In this document: piece by piece, positions 22,728 through 35,523 of the stretch
Position numbering within the stretch: position 1 is the stretch's first letter
How the letters are laid out: every line of letters starts with the position of its first letter
Program-made: the position numbers and the translations under genes
Notes under the pieces: model-generated
What the model was told of the DNA's origin: nothing
Databases searched by the model: none
What the model saw: only the letters and a program-made list of their open reading frames with translations
Origin: Paramyrothecium sp. XJ0827
Lineage: Eukaryota; Ascomycota; Sordariomycetes; Hypocreales; Stachybotryaceae
Assembly: GCA_020881915.1 (NCBI GenBank)
Contig: JAJFPB010000005.1
Location: forward strand, 2,852,001 to 2,916,000
Length of the DNA stretch: 64,000 nucleotides
Direction: 5' to 3'

Positions 22728-25120
22728 TCATACCACAAACTTGCCGCCACACCCGCCACACGCCTCCCCCGTCGAGTCCACCTCCGCGTTGGAGCCGAGG
22801 TAGTCCTGCGCCATCTTGGCGAGCTCCGACACCTTCAGGCACCGCAGGCCGCAGACGGCGCAGACACGGGAGATGCCCGGGCGCATGACGGCAAGGCCGG
22901 TCGCCGCGCACGTCGCTGTGGCAACCTTGTCAGTACAGTAGCTCATGGTTTGCCCGTGGTCATGGAAGCACACCAACGTACCAAAGGAGTGGTTGTTTGC
23001 ACACCGCGCTTCGTCTCCAATATTCCGCAACTGGCTGTGGCAAAACACGCAGCATTGCCGCGCCTCGGCATCCTTGAACATGTCACGCAGGTGCGAGTGA
23101 TGCCTTCGCGAGGTCGAGCCCCTGGCCCCTATCGTCCCAGGCACCGCCTCGCCGTTCCCGTACAGCCACTCCCACAGTTTGCCTTCTGTGGTGAGAGATG
23201 CGTTTGTGGTCCGGCTTGATGTGGCCTCGTTGCCTGTTGCTTGTTCATGCCACCCGAACATGAGTCGCGACGTGCCGATGCGGCTTGGGTGTAGCGTGCT
23301 ATGCTTCGACACCACCACGGCCGTGCAGCCGTCGCCGGGGGAGGCCGCCAGACTCCAAATGCGGAAGCGGCAGGGATTCAGCTTGATGCCCGTGTTGGCA
23401 ACCTCCATGAACTCGTCATCGGATTCCTCGGAGTCGGACTCGAAACCATAGCCAGCCAACGCGGCCTCCCTCGAAACTCGACGCCCTGTTTGTCGTCCAA
23501 TATCCTCTGCCCATTGCGGAAGCGGCTCGTCCTCGTTAAGGAAGTTGGTCTGGTACCAGTCTTGATTCGTTGCCGTAGCACTTAGCCTTGTCAGTGAGTA
23601 CAGCGGAACCGCCGGCTTGTTCAGCGGGTCGGGTTTGTGCACCACGAGGCCTTCCAAAAGTGTTAGAAAGGGTATCGATTGTCAGTGTGGATACGTACCT
23701 GTGATGGGATTCGTAGTAACCTCCTGTTCTTGTTCATAGGACTGAGAACACTGAGAGATGAAATGGGGATCTGCGGGGGGTTCAAGAGGACCATCAAGCG
23801 GGACCTGGAAAGGTCTCACCACAAAGGGGGTTGTGATAACACCACGCCCAATGTTTATGCCATTCTCATTCCAGATCTGTAGCTGGTTAGCCTGTGAGGT
23901 GTACACTCGGGGTAAGACATACGGCATCCTCCCATTCTACGAACGCATCTGGTGCAAGTGGTAGGCAGAGTGACGTTGTGTCAAACTCTTCTACATCGAG
24001 CTTTGGGGATTCACCTCGATCCCAACCACCATGTAGAGTTATCCGGCGGAAGGCGACGTGGTTTGGGGCAATGTATGCTAGAGTTGCCGTGCGAGAGTCT
24101 TTGGAAACCAACCAGGGACTCCATTTCAGCGAGCAAACACTCCCTGAAGGCACATGGTCAGGATCGAGGATATCTTGCTCCTGGCAGTTTGTTAGCGGCG
24201 TTTGAATAAAACTTTCCGTGAGCCCCTAGATACCTCATGCGGCCCGCTCGCATCGAACCTGGCCAGCTCCTTGACCTGCCAGACCTGAGTCTCGTTGGTG
24301 CCGGTTCCTGAATCGCCTTGGCGTCTCGTGAAAAGTTGAACCCCCATGATTACCACGTCAGCTACGTCCGTCAGGTAAGCAAGCAGGGCTCTGCCCGTGG
24401 CCATCTCTTTGGCCCAGGAGAACGAAACGATGCGCTCGTTCATATGGCGGACGCCGCTCGCGCGACCCTCGTCGGGGATCGGTAGTCGGGCGCCAAGTCC
24501 CCAGAGCACCTTCCAGCACTTGAAACTCCGGGCCCGCAGGCTTGCCACGGTGTTGGAGCTGGCGTCGATGTGCTCTCCAAGCATGATGACACTCCCGTTG
24601 GTCAACATGACGGCGAGTATGGGGCGCGAGTTGCAGCCCAGCCCGCTGGGCGACCACTCCGGGCGGACGGGCTGGCTGACGGCGCCGCCCGCCCTCGTGA
24701 CAGCTCCGACGCCGACGCCCTTGAAGCTCGTGTCGTCGCCCGCGCTCGGGACATGGATGCGCGCCCCGGCGGACGCACACAGCTGCCCGTTGATGGCTGG
24801 GTCTGGCCGAACAATACCAGCGGCCCTGAAGGAAAGCGAAAATTGGTGCTGCACAGTCTCCCGGTCGTTGACTTCGGCATCATGGCCAGCCCTGGGATAC
24901 TCGGGAAGAAAGATGTAAAGCGCATCCTCCGTGGCCACAGCCAGCTCGGCATCGCACGACCAGGCCAGAGCATGCGGGTTGAGCGGCCGGGAGCCCAGCG
25001 CCAACGTCTTGAGCGGGCGACCCTGGAGCAGTTCTTGGATTAGTCCGTCTGGGGGAGACGAGGCAGTGCGAAAAAGATTCCCGCTAGACTCTGGATGCGG
25101 CGTACCTTTGGCCTTTCCAT
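22728..25120 (-). CDS. TFIIIC 90-kDa-type subunit with C-terminal zinc finger
   Basis: Five exons: 25120-25106, 25022-24234, 24180-23923, 23876-23699 and 23650-22728; 720 aa. The N-terminal half has the WD-like pattern of the TFIIIC delta/90-kDa subunit (ALAWSCDAELAVATED near the start). The C-terminus is the matching putative zinc-binding domain: CVFCHSQL, a CANNHSFGTLVC-type stretch, CAVCGLRCL and a final CGGCGG. TFIIIC binds tRNA-gene A/B boxes for RNA polymerase III. The start needs care: the long upstream frame has no in-frame ATG. An ATG at 25120 gives a 15-nt exon (MERPK), then an 83-nt intron with a GACTAATCC branch, joining at GRPLKTLALG. All four introns have CTAAC/CTAAT branch sites and keep frame. 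Confidence 0.88.
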
Positions 25121-26052
25121 GGCGACCTCGGCTCTGTAGAGTTACGGAATGCGCGTGGGAGTGGACTTGTGAATGCGCTCGCGCATTGTCGGCGCCGGCC
25201 ACTCGAGGCGGTCGTTTCGATGAAAGGAGCCTCTAGGTGTGGGGTGAATCAAACGCTTGAATTACTGTCTGAGAATTGGCAGAGCTTCTTGACTACAAAG
25301 CGAATAAGAAAAGTGACGGCCGAGAAAAATCGTGGAGTACAGAGATAGCTAGCATCACTAGGCCTTCAAATGAAAATATTGACTACACATGTTCCGGCGT
25401 CAGCTACAGAATCGCCATAAAATATTCGTTGAAAAACTCAGAAATCCGCACTTTTTTGCCCTCCTTTTTTCACCTACATCTAGCAACCACAATAATTACT
25501 GGCACGAAACCGAGACAATGCATTCTTGATTGACCAAACGGCAAAAATAAATTTCGATCATCAGATTTCACCTGTGGTAAACTTTGACAGGTGATTTTTC
25601 ATTCGAGTTCAGGTATACATGTAATCATCAGACAAGGGCCTACCGAGGCAATGGTAAATAAAATGCTTTCCCAGGAACTCGACTGTAGTTTTTAGACAAC
25701 AAAAAGTCCCACCAATCGAGCCATGCATTTACAACATATCAATACCGGCCTGGGAGCTTCTAATGCCTAGCCACCTTTTGCTTTAGAATGCGCCATCTTC
25801 TGTTACTCCCAGTATGCCAAGGATAACCACTGGAATTTATTTGGAACTGGACCGGCCGTAAATTGTCGGCCGGGGCGTTCATCTTCTTGACAGCTTTGGT
25901 ATGGTAGCCCAAATGTATTGTTATTTGTTCTGCCGATGATATTCAGAACTAGTTTCGGGGGGTTATCTTTTGCATCATCCATAGTCGGGCTACATCTGAG
26001 CCAGCCTTGGACACGGATGCCACTCATGTATGACAAGCCTGTCTTTGTGAAC
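25121..26052. other. Spacer between TFIIIC and GPI8 genes
   Basis: It holds the TFIIIC gene promoter on the right-hand side of that gene and the GPI8 3' region. The part 25380-25700 is AT-rich. No supported gene. Confidence 0.4.
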
Positions 26053-27283
26053 TCAGATCTTCATATACGAGCATAATCCCCACACAAATGCACAGCCGGC
26101 CAAGAAAGTGGCACCAACAGCCTTGTTTGTCCAGTACTTGTCTTTCGTTAGGGGGTTTGCGCTGCGTACTCTGCGGACCGGCTCTGTGGGTTTCTCAGCT
26201 GGCACGCTCGTCTTGTTGCTGCGTGCTAGATCCTCAGCATCTGCCCGCTGTCGGAGCACTGCGATCGTCTTGCTAAGATGGAGAAGCTCCTCCTCCAAGG
26301 CAAGTTCCTCAGCACGGTCAACTTCAACGTTTTGGACATTGCCGAAGAAGTCAGTGATGCGTCGACTCCGAGCCTCGTCAGCTCCGCCAGGGAAGAGGTC
26401 GTAACGAACGCCAGGGTTCGAGTGGATCTTGGAGTAATCGTAGCTGTCGAACAATTCACCGACCGTCTTCCTGCTGCTGAGATCCTTGACGTTGCTTTCG
26501 AGAAACTCAAGGTTGTAATAGGTATAGCGATCGATTACCGCAACGCCAACATCGTTGTCGGCGTGGTGAGAGTAAGAAGACTGGTCGAGTTCGGAGGAGC
26601 CCGTTGCAATGATATTGGGCGAGTACAGCCTACTGTACATGGTATTGGCTTGGCAAGTGTCGATCATAAATAGAATCTCGTGGTACCTAGAAGACGAAAG
26701 GGTCAGCTGGGGACGCAATGCCGTGAATGCAAGACTCGGGCAGTCCGCACCTCTTCTTCTCCCACATCTGCTCAAAAGCATCGGCTAAATCAAACGCGCC
26801 AATCTCCTCCGCGTCCTGGAACTTCAAAAATTCGTTGCCTCCGTGCCCAGTCATGTACACAAGAATATTGCTTCGATCATCGGTCAGCAGGCGCTTGCTC
26901 CGCGGCATCTCGGCACCGACGCGGTCGGTCAGCAAGCGGATGAAGTTCTCGACAGTAACCTCGTATCCACGGTAGTCGACTTCGATGTTGTCTCCATAAA
27001 GATCGATAGCGCGGTTAGAATTACTGTAGACGGTACCGGGGAAGGCGTTGCGCGGGTTGCAAGCCATGTCGTCGGGTAGCATGAGGATGATCTGCGAATC
27101 GGGGATACCGAGCCGCTTCACGGTACGGTAAATCGAGAGAACATTGGCCAGGTGACGGTAGTTGAACCAGAATCGCGAGGTGCACACAAGGACGGCCCAG
27201 TTACTCGTATGCTCGGCGAGGGCAATCGACGCGAAGACAATGGTGGCCACAAGGGCTGGGAGGCGGAAATTGGACAGCTTCAT
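26053..27283 (-). CDS. gpi8: GPI-anchor transamidase catalytic subunit Gpi8
   Basis: Two exons: 27283-26751 and 26686-26053, with a 64-nt intron (GTGCGG donor, CTGAC branch, CTAG acceptor); 388 aa, close to the usual size. It is a C13-family cysteine protease that cleaves the C-terminal signal of precursor proteins in the ER lumen and attaches the GPI anchor. A signal peptide spans about residues 1-23. The catalytic pair is visible: His147 in MTGHGG and Cys189 in IDTCQA. Other conserved blocks are [17 protein letters not shown] and NNF-type [12 protein letters not shown]-terminal membrane segment (about 363-385) ends in MKI, as in the fungal family. Two products in this window (5708-6947 and 53394-54069) are secreted, and the latter has a GPI-signal-like end. 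Confidence 0.96.
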
Positions 27284-30200
27284 GATGAGGAACTATAATA
27301 AGGGAAAAAGAAACAGAAATCGCGAGACTCTTGAGAGGGAGATATTAGGTGTTGACAAGCGGCATAGCGAAAGAATGCGATCCAGACACCGATGCCAAAT
27401 GCTGAATGAGCAGATGGAATTTGGTGTTGTTGCTGACAGGAGGTTGAATCGGATGTCGAGGGGCTTACAAATATGGGGGAGCAAGGGACGAGCTCTAGAT
27501 CGTCCCTGGCCCGATGTAAGCCCCTGGCGCTACCATGCGCCTCATTCCGGTAAGCGTATCAGAGGGTACTGTAACCAACTGGTGGGCCAAAAACAGAGAC
27601 TGTAACGTTATGGCTGCACGCTCTTAGAATCCATGTAAATCTAGGAAATGAATTTGGAAATCTTTGTAAAAGTATTAGATACTTTCAAGTATGAACTAAA
27701 TCTCAATTTTTATTTTCCCCATAGAGATCTTTTATTTAATTCTTAGCGGGTTTGTACATCTGCCTAATAGCCTCTGTACCTTGAAGCAGCCGTATCATTC
27801 GGGACCGTGACCTCGGATTTCTACAAGAATCTCAGAAACTCCTCAGAAAATCCTAAAACGATTTCAAAATCTGGATGCTTTTCCCTTTCATAGTGGTATC
27901 CTTTTAGACCACCAATACCGGGATTGAATCACTCGATGCTTATTACCATAGTTTCATAGTTGTTGTATCTTTGCAAAACAGAAGAAAACGACCTGCTTGT
28001 ACGATCTCCTCGTGCGAATCCGGGTTATCAATTGTTCCCTTTGCAGAAGCTCGTCGCATGGCTTGTGTTGTACCACCATTAGACTTGCCGTAGAGAAGCA
28101 AGGATTTCTGAGATATTAGAAAGCATGGTGGTGATGATTTTATTCCACGCTTGATGCTGTATTTTCAGTTTCCAGTTAGATACGAAGCATCACGATGCCA
28201 AATATCAATTGTAACTAATCATTGCGACTGCAGCTTTTTAAAACGCCCGAAGTGTAATTTCCTATTGCATACAGCACCGTACCAACTTATCACGAACATA
28301 GTGACACGATATCATGACGACAAATGTGTGCCATGTTCGTCAGGCTTGACCAGGGCATCTCGTGATGGCTCCTGTAGCATGGTAGCAGGGTTACGTAGAA
28401 TCCGTGGACAGAGACCATCATGTTGAACGGCGAGTCTTCTGATTTCTTGAAAGAGCAAAAATGAGCTCAGTATCTCAATACGTTTTGAGCGATGTCGCAT
28501 ATCTGAGCGGATCTAGCCGAGAGATCGCATTTCTGCTGTGACATCTACAAGCATGAATTGCGGACCTGCAAATGCAAAGGGAAGCGGTGAGAACTGCAAT
28601 GCCTTCCTTGTTGCAAGGCGCGCAAAGTCATGTCATGAATTGACGTCAATGAGTGGAGAAGACAGTCGGTCTGCGTTGCTCCGGCCGCACTTGGGAGGGT
28701 TCACCTGTCTCCGCAAAGCAGGTCACAGCATAGCTTATTACCTTGATACAATCAAGTTGGCTGCCATCGGAGGCGGAGCCGGATGGGTCTTGAATAGACC
28801 TGCACTTGCCTACCCGAGCCGGGTTATATTAACCACGTCGAAACATGGCGGACAATCACTACATTCAGGAAAACCACGATCAGGGTAGCAACAGACTGTG
28901 GAAGCCCTATATCCGAAAAACGATTGAGGACAAAGCCCGATATTTTGGGTCGGAGATGACGATGACGGTGAGTGGAATCGGAAGCCGCCAAGTGGGTACC
29001 CTCCCGTCGGTAGTGCTCTTCGGACCCTGAAGCAAGAAGGTACGTCCGGACGGAAGAGGTACATATTCGCGCACCAAAGTGTTGCACTGCAGCTCCGATG
29101 TTCATTGTGCAGAGAAATGGCTTGCGGAACGATTGCCATAACAATTTCTGGATTTTTAGATTCGGAACACGGAAAGCTGCAATAGGAAAGCAATGATGGG
29201 TACCACGCAAGCATGGGTTGAGGCATTGAATAAGGTACTCAAGGTAGTCCGTCAATGTCCGACCAGGTAGTACCTTAGGTTTCAGATGCCAAATTCCAGC
29301 AACCCAATGAACTCTTGCACGAGTCGTCTCCATTGCCACGATTGGTGGCTTCACACTGCCTTCACATGCTTTTCTTCTTCCTTTTTTTCCTCCTTCCATC
29401 GCAACGGACTGGTTTTCCTAAAAAGTGATGCAAAGACGAAGCTACCCCACGTGTGCCGTAGCGCGACGCCTCCACCCAACCCGGACCCGGACCAGCCGCT
29501 TTTCCAAGGCTTCTTCTGCTGTGCTATTAACAGCCTAGCGCATGATGGTGGGCCATAAGCCGAAACGAGGTCGCATCTCTGGCGGTCGCAATCCCGAGTG
29601 CCAGACAGATGCAGGACATGCAATGACAACGGCTGGAGATCCGAGAACCGCCCCCCTTCTTCCAGCGTCGCGTTCCGTGTCCAGGTCCTGCATGCAGCGT
29701 CAGGACTCCGTGACGTGCACTGACGCGTCTGCGGAGCAGCAGAAGCAGCCGCTCGCCGTGCTTCCCCTTTGCGCCCATTTTTTCCGACTTATTTTTCTCA
29801 AAGCCAAGACCTAGGAGGAGTCGACGGATGACTGAGGTAAGGTCAGGCCTGGCTTGGCTTGGTGTGGGATACGGTCACGCCCAGACGCCCACATCCACAT
29901 CATGCCACCCTGACTTGGTACAAGTTGGTAGTGCCGCGCTGCTCTGACTGGCCGCTGCCGTCGTCACATGTCGACGTTGATTTGCGTACCCCGCCCTGCC
30001 ATTAAAGTCGCTCCGCTCTCGCGCAACCGTTCACGATTGCCTGTTCTAGATGGCTTTAGCTGCGCGCCACGCCTTCCACGTTTGGCCCGTTTCGAGCGCC
30101 TCGTTTTCCTTTTCACCTCCCGACGCCTTTGTCTTGTGCCCAATTGTGCTCGCAACCTGACCGTCGCTTCTCTCTTGGCATCCCTGGGCTCACCGTGATG

Positions 30201-30529
30201 CCGTGCGGGTGCCTCCTACTCTTTGTCTTCGCCTTTGTCCTCGCCCAGTGACGTTTCTTGTCTGCCTACCCGCCTCTCGGCTGCCCGAACTCGCCGCTTC
30301 AAGCCTCGCCCCAGAAATAGTTGCCTCACGTCCAGGATTGCCCTGTCAGGCCCAACGGGGACTTAATAATACGGCACCGTCACACTGCTTAAATCTGTGC
30401 TCACTGCGCCAGCCGCTGTCCTTCTGTCCTCGCAACATAGCTACGTAGGCTCTGGCACTTCCTCGGAGCTCGAGCAAAGCGGCATCGCCGGACAACACTG
30501 CGCCAGATCCGTTCTTCTCGCACCCAGAG
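27284..30529. other. Gene-poor region with AT-rich patch
   Basis: 3.2 kb without a supported gene. The left part is the GPI8 promoter. Sequence from about 27610 to 28340 is AT-rich with short open frames only. AGGTA/TACCT words cluster at 29231-29281. From about 29990 to 30529 the sequence is CT-rich and probably the promoter and leader of the 30530 gene. A 191-codon minus frame at 28824-29399 has no coding character. Confidence 0.45.
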
Positions 30530-32575
30530 ATGCCTACACCTCCGTCGCACATATTTGTCGTCCGGTTCGTGGCTTTCCCCATTGCAACTTGACGCAACCC
30601 CCCTTGCGCTTGGGCTGACCATCTCCTCAGGCACGGCAACCGCCTCGACGCTGCTGACAAGAAGTGGCACCTCAGTTCCCCTACGCCCTACGACCCTCCA
30701 CTGACATATGGCGGCTTCCAACAAGCGAGACAGGTTGGCAACCAGATCTGGAGCATCTTGGAGCAGGCCAAGCTTGAATTCGACGTTGCCAACGAGTCCT
30801 CCACGGCATCCAACAAGCGAAGACGATTCAAGATTGTGATTCACAGCTCACCGTTCCTGCGCTGCGTCCAAACATCTGTCGGCATAAGCTCTGGCCTGGC
30901 CCAGGCGTCCGCTGGATCCATCTATACCCCATCCGATGTCGTCGTCCCTGCTGCTCCCTCCAATGGCAACGTCACTCACGCCAAGTCAGCCATCCTGAGG
31001 CTAGACTCCTTTCTTGGTGAATGGCTGTCACCGGAGTACTTTGAGTCCATCACGCCGCCGCCTGGTCCAGCCCTTATGATGGGCGGAGCGAAAGCCGAGC
31101 TCCTCCGCCGCAGCGATTACAGCGAACTAGACGATCTGAACGTGCAACAAGCACCTAACCCGACCGGTGCGCTGTGGAATGGTTCTGCAGGCTCTGTGCC
31201 TTCCGACGCTTCGATTGTAAGCTCCCAAGGCAACAGTGCCCCAAACGCCAACATGGGCTCTGCTAGGAATTCCTATACTGGAAAGGGCTATGTTGCACCC
31301 AGACCTAATTACGCAGCCTCCTCTGCTGGAAAGATTCCGGATGGCTTTGTCGCCCATGCCAGAGATGCATGTTTGGTTGTGGACTATCAATGGGATTCAA
31401 TGAGAGCTCCCCTCGACTTTGGCGATGGTGGCAAGCTTGGTGAGGAGTGGCCAGCCATGCACAAGAGGTTTAGGAAGGGCCTCAAGCAGCTGGTTAATTG
31501 GTATTGCACCAACGAAGCTCCAGCAGAACCCGTTTCGACTTTTGTGCCATCGTCTGATGCTTCGAGCGGTCCCACTGAGGAAGTCATCGGGGCTGATGAT
31601 GATATACAGACGGTCGTCATTCTTGTTTCTCACGGAGCTGGCTGCAACGCACTCATGGGCGCCATTACGCATCAGCCCGTCTTGATGGATGTTGGGATCG
31701 CTTCAATAACGATGGCCGAGAGGAGGTCCGGTATCGACTACCCAGAGCTCCGCAAAGCACTTCGGGACGATCCTACGGCGCTTCATGGCGTGCCTGTCGA
31801 CCGGATGTACGATATCAAACTCTCCGCAAGCATGGAGCACCTGCAGTCCACGTCTTCAAACCCTGGGTCTGCGCGATCTACGAGGTCTCCTTCGATATCA
31901 AACATATGGAACGGAGGCTCCCGAGGGCGGACATCAACGCTCGGCAGTCTCGGTGGGGCGGTCATGAGCCCCTTCAAATTCTCGGATCCTCTATCTATAG
32001 CCGGAAGCCGAAGCGCCTCAGCCAGTGCCACGGCGCCACCATTCAGTCGACGTAATTCAGCAGCAGTTCGACCCGTCAGGTCTCCTACAACACCAGGAAT
32101 CACAACTACGCTTGCCAATGGGGATGGACCTAAAACCGGGCTTGCGTCTCCCGCCTCCCCCTCATTCGGTCTCTGGTCACCAGTTCCCTCGTCCCTGCGA
32201 CTGATTCGAGACGATGAGAGCGACACCGAAGACCTCGACCATATACTGCCCGACTTTGGTCAAAGCCGATTCAAGACTGATGTGGACAGTGAGATGCCAT
32301 CATCGTTCCAAAGTTCAGCGGCGATAGATACACCTGTTTTCGAAACGGCATCGCCGGTGAGGACACCAGGCACTGCGACGGGGCCTACGTTGTCGGGACC
32401 AATCAAAATCATGACAAACTTGACGTCTCCCAAACCCATTGAGGAAGTTAAGGTCACTCCACTCGGGGAGAGCTTCGGTGGTCTTTGGAGCTTACCTCGA
32501 CCTCCAGACGAGGCAGAGCGCTTCCGAGACCTTAGCACCTCCAAGCGGAGGTGGACAGTGAACGAACGCGCCTAG
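30530..32575 (+). CDS. Histidine phosphatase-fold protein with long disordered tail
   Basis: Two exons: 30530-30564 and 30631-32575, with a 66-nt intron (GTTCGT donor, CTGAC branch, TCAG acceptor); 659 aa. The intron cuts the signature: exon 1 ends HIFVVR and exon 2 starts HGNRLD, giving the R-H-G motif with catalytic His13. HSSPFLRCVQT at about 105-115 and VSHGAG near residue 364 supply the other conserved parts of the phosphoglycerate-mutase-like histidine phosphatase fold. The catalytic fold is interrupted by a Ser/Asn-rich insert (about 195-280). After about residue 400 the chain is Ser/Pro/Thr-rich and probably disordered, with many SP/TP sites. Substrate unknown; a regulatory phosphatase is as likely as a metabolic one. 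Confidence 0.88.
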
Positions 32576-33071
32576 GTTCCACTGTTTGTACTATTAGGTC
32601 GCATACACATGTTTAGTTTTGAGCGCATGTTTTTCTACAAAAATCTTTTCTTATTCAATGATGGGGTCATGGCACGGAGACGTGGTCTCCGCATGGTTGC
32701 ATGCATCGGCGTTGGGCAATGGAATTGTAAGCAAAAAGCGTTTGCGAGACAGGTCAGAATGGTTTTGGAGAATGAAGAATGAATGAGCTCCGTTACAATC
32801 ATGTTGTTTTCAACAAGGCTACTATGGGCATTCTCAGGTGCACTTCTTAACAGGTGGCCAGAGCGTCACGAAGAAAGAAATGAATTGACTTTGTACAATT
32901 CTAATGCTGTCTATACACTATGGAGCCGTCAGTCATGATAAGAAGCCTCAGCCCACCACAATCAATGTCCTATATATGATTCCATCATACCATCCACGCC
33001 TTCGCTCTGTAGACACCCCATTTAGATTACCGACCATCCTTAGTCACCACCCCCAAGCAGCCTGCTTCACC
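32576..33071. other. Convergent 3' spacer
   Basis: The gap of about 0.5 kb lies between the histidine-phosphatase gene (plus) and the carnitine carrier gene (minus). It should contain both 3' UTRs; nothing else is seen. Confidence 0.5.
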
Positions 33072-34182
33072 TCAGAAAATCTTGTTCATGGCCTGGTGGG
33101 CCAGCTCAACACCAAGGAATGTGGCGGCGTTGGCAGGAACAGCTCTCGCGAGAGCGGGGCCGAAGCCGGGGAAGAAGGCCTTGAAACCGCCCTTGCCGTA
33201 GAGGTCGCGGATGGTGCCGCCGAGGGTAACGTGGCCCTCAGCGGTCTGCAGGCGCGACTTGACGGTGTCGACGGGGAAGACGGGGATCCACATGGCGACA
33301 CCGGCAGCAGCTCCGGCGCAGGTGACGGCGAGCAGGCTGAGCTGGCCGGTGGGCTTGCCGGTGACGGGGTCCTTGGGGCTGAGGGTGCGCTTGATGTACT
33401 CGTAGGCAGCGAAGTAGGCGGCGGAGCCGGGCCCGTCGCGGGCGAGGGTGGCGGTGCTGCCGCGGAAGACGCTGCGGAAGCCGCCCTCACGGTAGAGCTG
33501 GCGGACGACGTCGACACCGCCGCTGTACTTGGGCTTCTCGCCGGGGCCGAGCTGCTTCTGACCCTGGACCTGCAGGATGACCTTGACGCGCTCGAAGGGG
33601 GCGGTGATGGCGGTCATGGGGATGGCGGAGAAGAAGCCGGCGGCGGAGACCTGGGCGATGGAGAGGCCGTCGGGGGAGACGGTGGAGACGTTACCGACGA
33701 GCTGCTTGCCGAGGTCGTAGCCCCAGAAGGAGACGGCGACTGAGGAGAAGGAAGAAGTTGTTAGCCAGGTCTGAACATCAATTGACCCTCTCGGGTCACA
33801 GATTCCGGGCCAACTCACACATGGGCGTGACACCGACCAGCGGCGCGCTCACACCGGCGTACAGGCCCCTCCGCAGGCCGTCCCTGGCGATGCTCTTCTT
33901 GACGACGTCGACGGCAGAGGAGTAGACGCCGCGCTCGGCGGTCTGCAGGCGGACCTTGACCAGGTCGAAGGGGTGGCCGACGACGACGGCGCAGATGCCG
34001 CCGAAGCCGCCGGCGGCGAAGGAGCGCAGCTGCTGCAGGCCGGACGAGGCGGCCGCCTTGGCCTCCTTCTTGACCTCCTCCGCGGACTCGGGCACGCGCG
34101 GCAGCTTATCCGCGATAGCGGCGGGGAGCTTCTCGATCTTGTCGTTGACCGCCTTGGCGGAGTCGGAGGGCGAGGCGGACAT
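33072..34182 (-). CDS. CRC1: Mitochondrial carnitine/acylcarnitine carrier
   Basis: Two exons: 34182-33819 and 33739-33072, with a 79-nt intron (GTGAGT donor, CTAAC branch, CTCAG acceptor); 343 aa. A member of the mitochondrial carrier family in the inner membrane. Three repeats each carry the P-x-D/E-x-x-K/R signature: PFDLVKVRLQT, PFERVKVILQVQ and PVDTVKSRLQT. The sequence fits the carnitine carrier subgroup (yeast Crc1, Aspergillus AcuH) that exchanges acylcarnitine for carnitine, needed for growth on fatty acids and acetate. An N-terminal extension of about 50 residues, rich in Ala/Lys/Glu, precedes the first repeat, as seen in filamentous fungi. The ATG at 34182 is followed directly by MSASPSDSAK and lies below a long GA/CT microsatellite in the leader. 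Confidence 0.92.
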
Positions 34183-34209
34183 GGCGCGCGACGGAAGGTG
34201 GGTTGGTGA

Positions 34210-34211
<2 letters not shown>

Positions 34212-34246
<35 letters not shown>
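34212..34246. repeat. GA/CT dinucleotide microsatellite in 5' leader
   Basis: A pure run of about 17 GA units (CT on the transcribed strand) starts 30 nt upstream of the carnitine carrier ATG. The sequence around it, to about 34390, is also purine-rich on the plus strand, so the gene has a pyrimidine-rich leader typical of highly expressed fungal genes. Confidence 0.95.
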
Positions 34247-34248
<2 letters not shown>

Positions 34249-35523
34249 AGGGGAGAATGAAAAGGGTGGTGTGTGAGCGTCGCGCGGCGCGGTGGGGACG
34301 GGGGAGGAAAGGTGATCTGGCGACGAGGAGAGGGGGAAGGGGAAAAGAAGAGGGAGGAGGAGGAGGAGAGACAAGAGAAGCGAAAAAGTTATGAGGGTGC
34401 CGCGCCGGTTTGTGTGTGTGCCGAGTCCGTGATGAAAGCTGGGGGGACGTCTGGGAGGAAGGGCCCCGGTCACAGCGACCTGGTTCGGGGAAAGGCTTGG
34501 CGCAGTCTCGGTTGTGGGGAACCAACCACAAGCTGTTCGCAGCGGCGGGATGTCGAGGCTCGAACGGACCGAGTGTTTTTGTCTGGATTTTTAATGATTT
34601 ACCTGACGGGTTGTTTGATTTAATTCATCAATGCCTTTTAGTTTAATTACCATGCAGGTTGAAGCTGGCAGAAAAGAATTTCCCATCGGGACGCAGACGC
34701 AGTTTCGTCGAGGTTTGTTACTACACTGGAATGCGGGATGCGAAATGCCACGGCCGAGGCTTCGGGCGACCGGGCTCCCCCCCCCCCTTTCGTTACGTCA
34801 CAAGCCACAGAAGGGGATCTACCTGGGGTTTGTGACGGATGAAGCTAATGATGTACGGCGCAGCGCGCGACAGGTCCCCCAAAATGTTTTTGTTTGAACC
34901 GCATATCAAAAAAAAAACTTCATGGGCAAAGACAGAAGAACAAAGTAGCAAAATTTTTCATGTTTGTTTTCCCGTAAGAGCCTCACCTCCCAAAGCGCAT
35001 CCCACTGGACCTCACATGCCCTCTTTTTTTTCTTACTAGAGCCGCTGGGTTCGCGGACCACGAGGGACAAGCACATGCCTCGGCTCGCCCAAGGGTGAAA
35101 GGGGAGGGAGGAAAAAACCCGCCCCGGGCCCACGGAGGGTTCTTCCGCTATACCGAGCTGGTCTCGCAACCCCCACACAAGGAAGAAACTTGGGGGGAAG
35201 GGGGGGTTGCCGGCGGTGGGTCCGTGGGGACCACCTGGAGTCGTCGAATCGAGTATTAGACGCTGGTGAAATCCCCAAGGAGAGCGAGCTATCAAGGTAT
35301 CCCAAGGAAAGCTATCAAGGTACTCTCACGAGCACAGCGTCTGTGGACGTGAGGGGATATCATTCTTTCGGTTCTAACTAATGGCCTTTCATCGGACACA
35401 GTTTTGTTCCAAGAGCATGCCGACCGTCAAACTCAACACTGGTTTACCTCACTTATGCTTTGCTCATACCTAAGTTCATCATCTCATCCTCATTCCCTCT
35501 TGTGCTTCGTCGCCTCAGTCCAG
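34247..35523. other. Spacer with low-complexity runs
   Basis: The carnitine carrier promoter is on the left. A C-run lies at 34779-34788 and an A-run at 34909-34917. Imperfect direct repeats containing CTATCAAGGTA lie at 35289-35299 and 35311-35321. No supported gene. Confidence 0.45.

Noticed and set aside
28824..29399. Minus-strand frame of 191 codons
   Set aside because: Starts in a low-complexity region, no domain, mixed codon use, no splice partners.
32904..33743. Plus-strand frame of 279 codons opposite the carnitine carrier
   Set aside because: Asp/Gly/Glu-rich antisense shadow of a gene with three clear carrier signatures.
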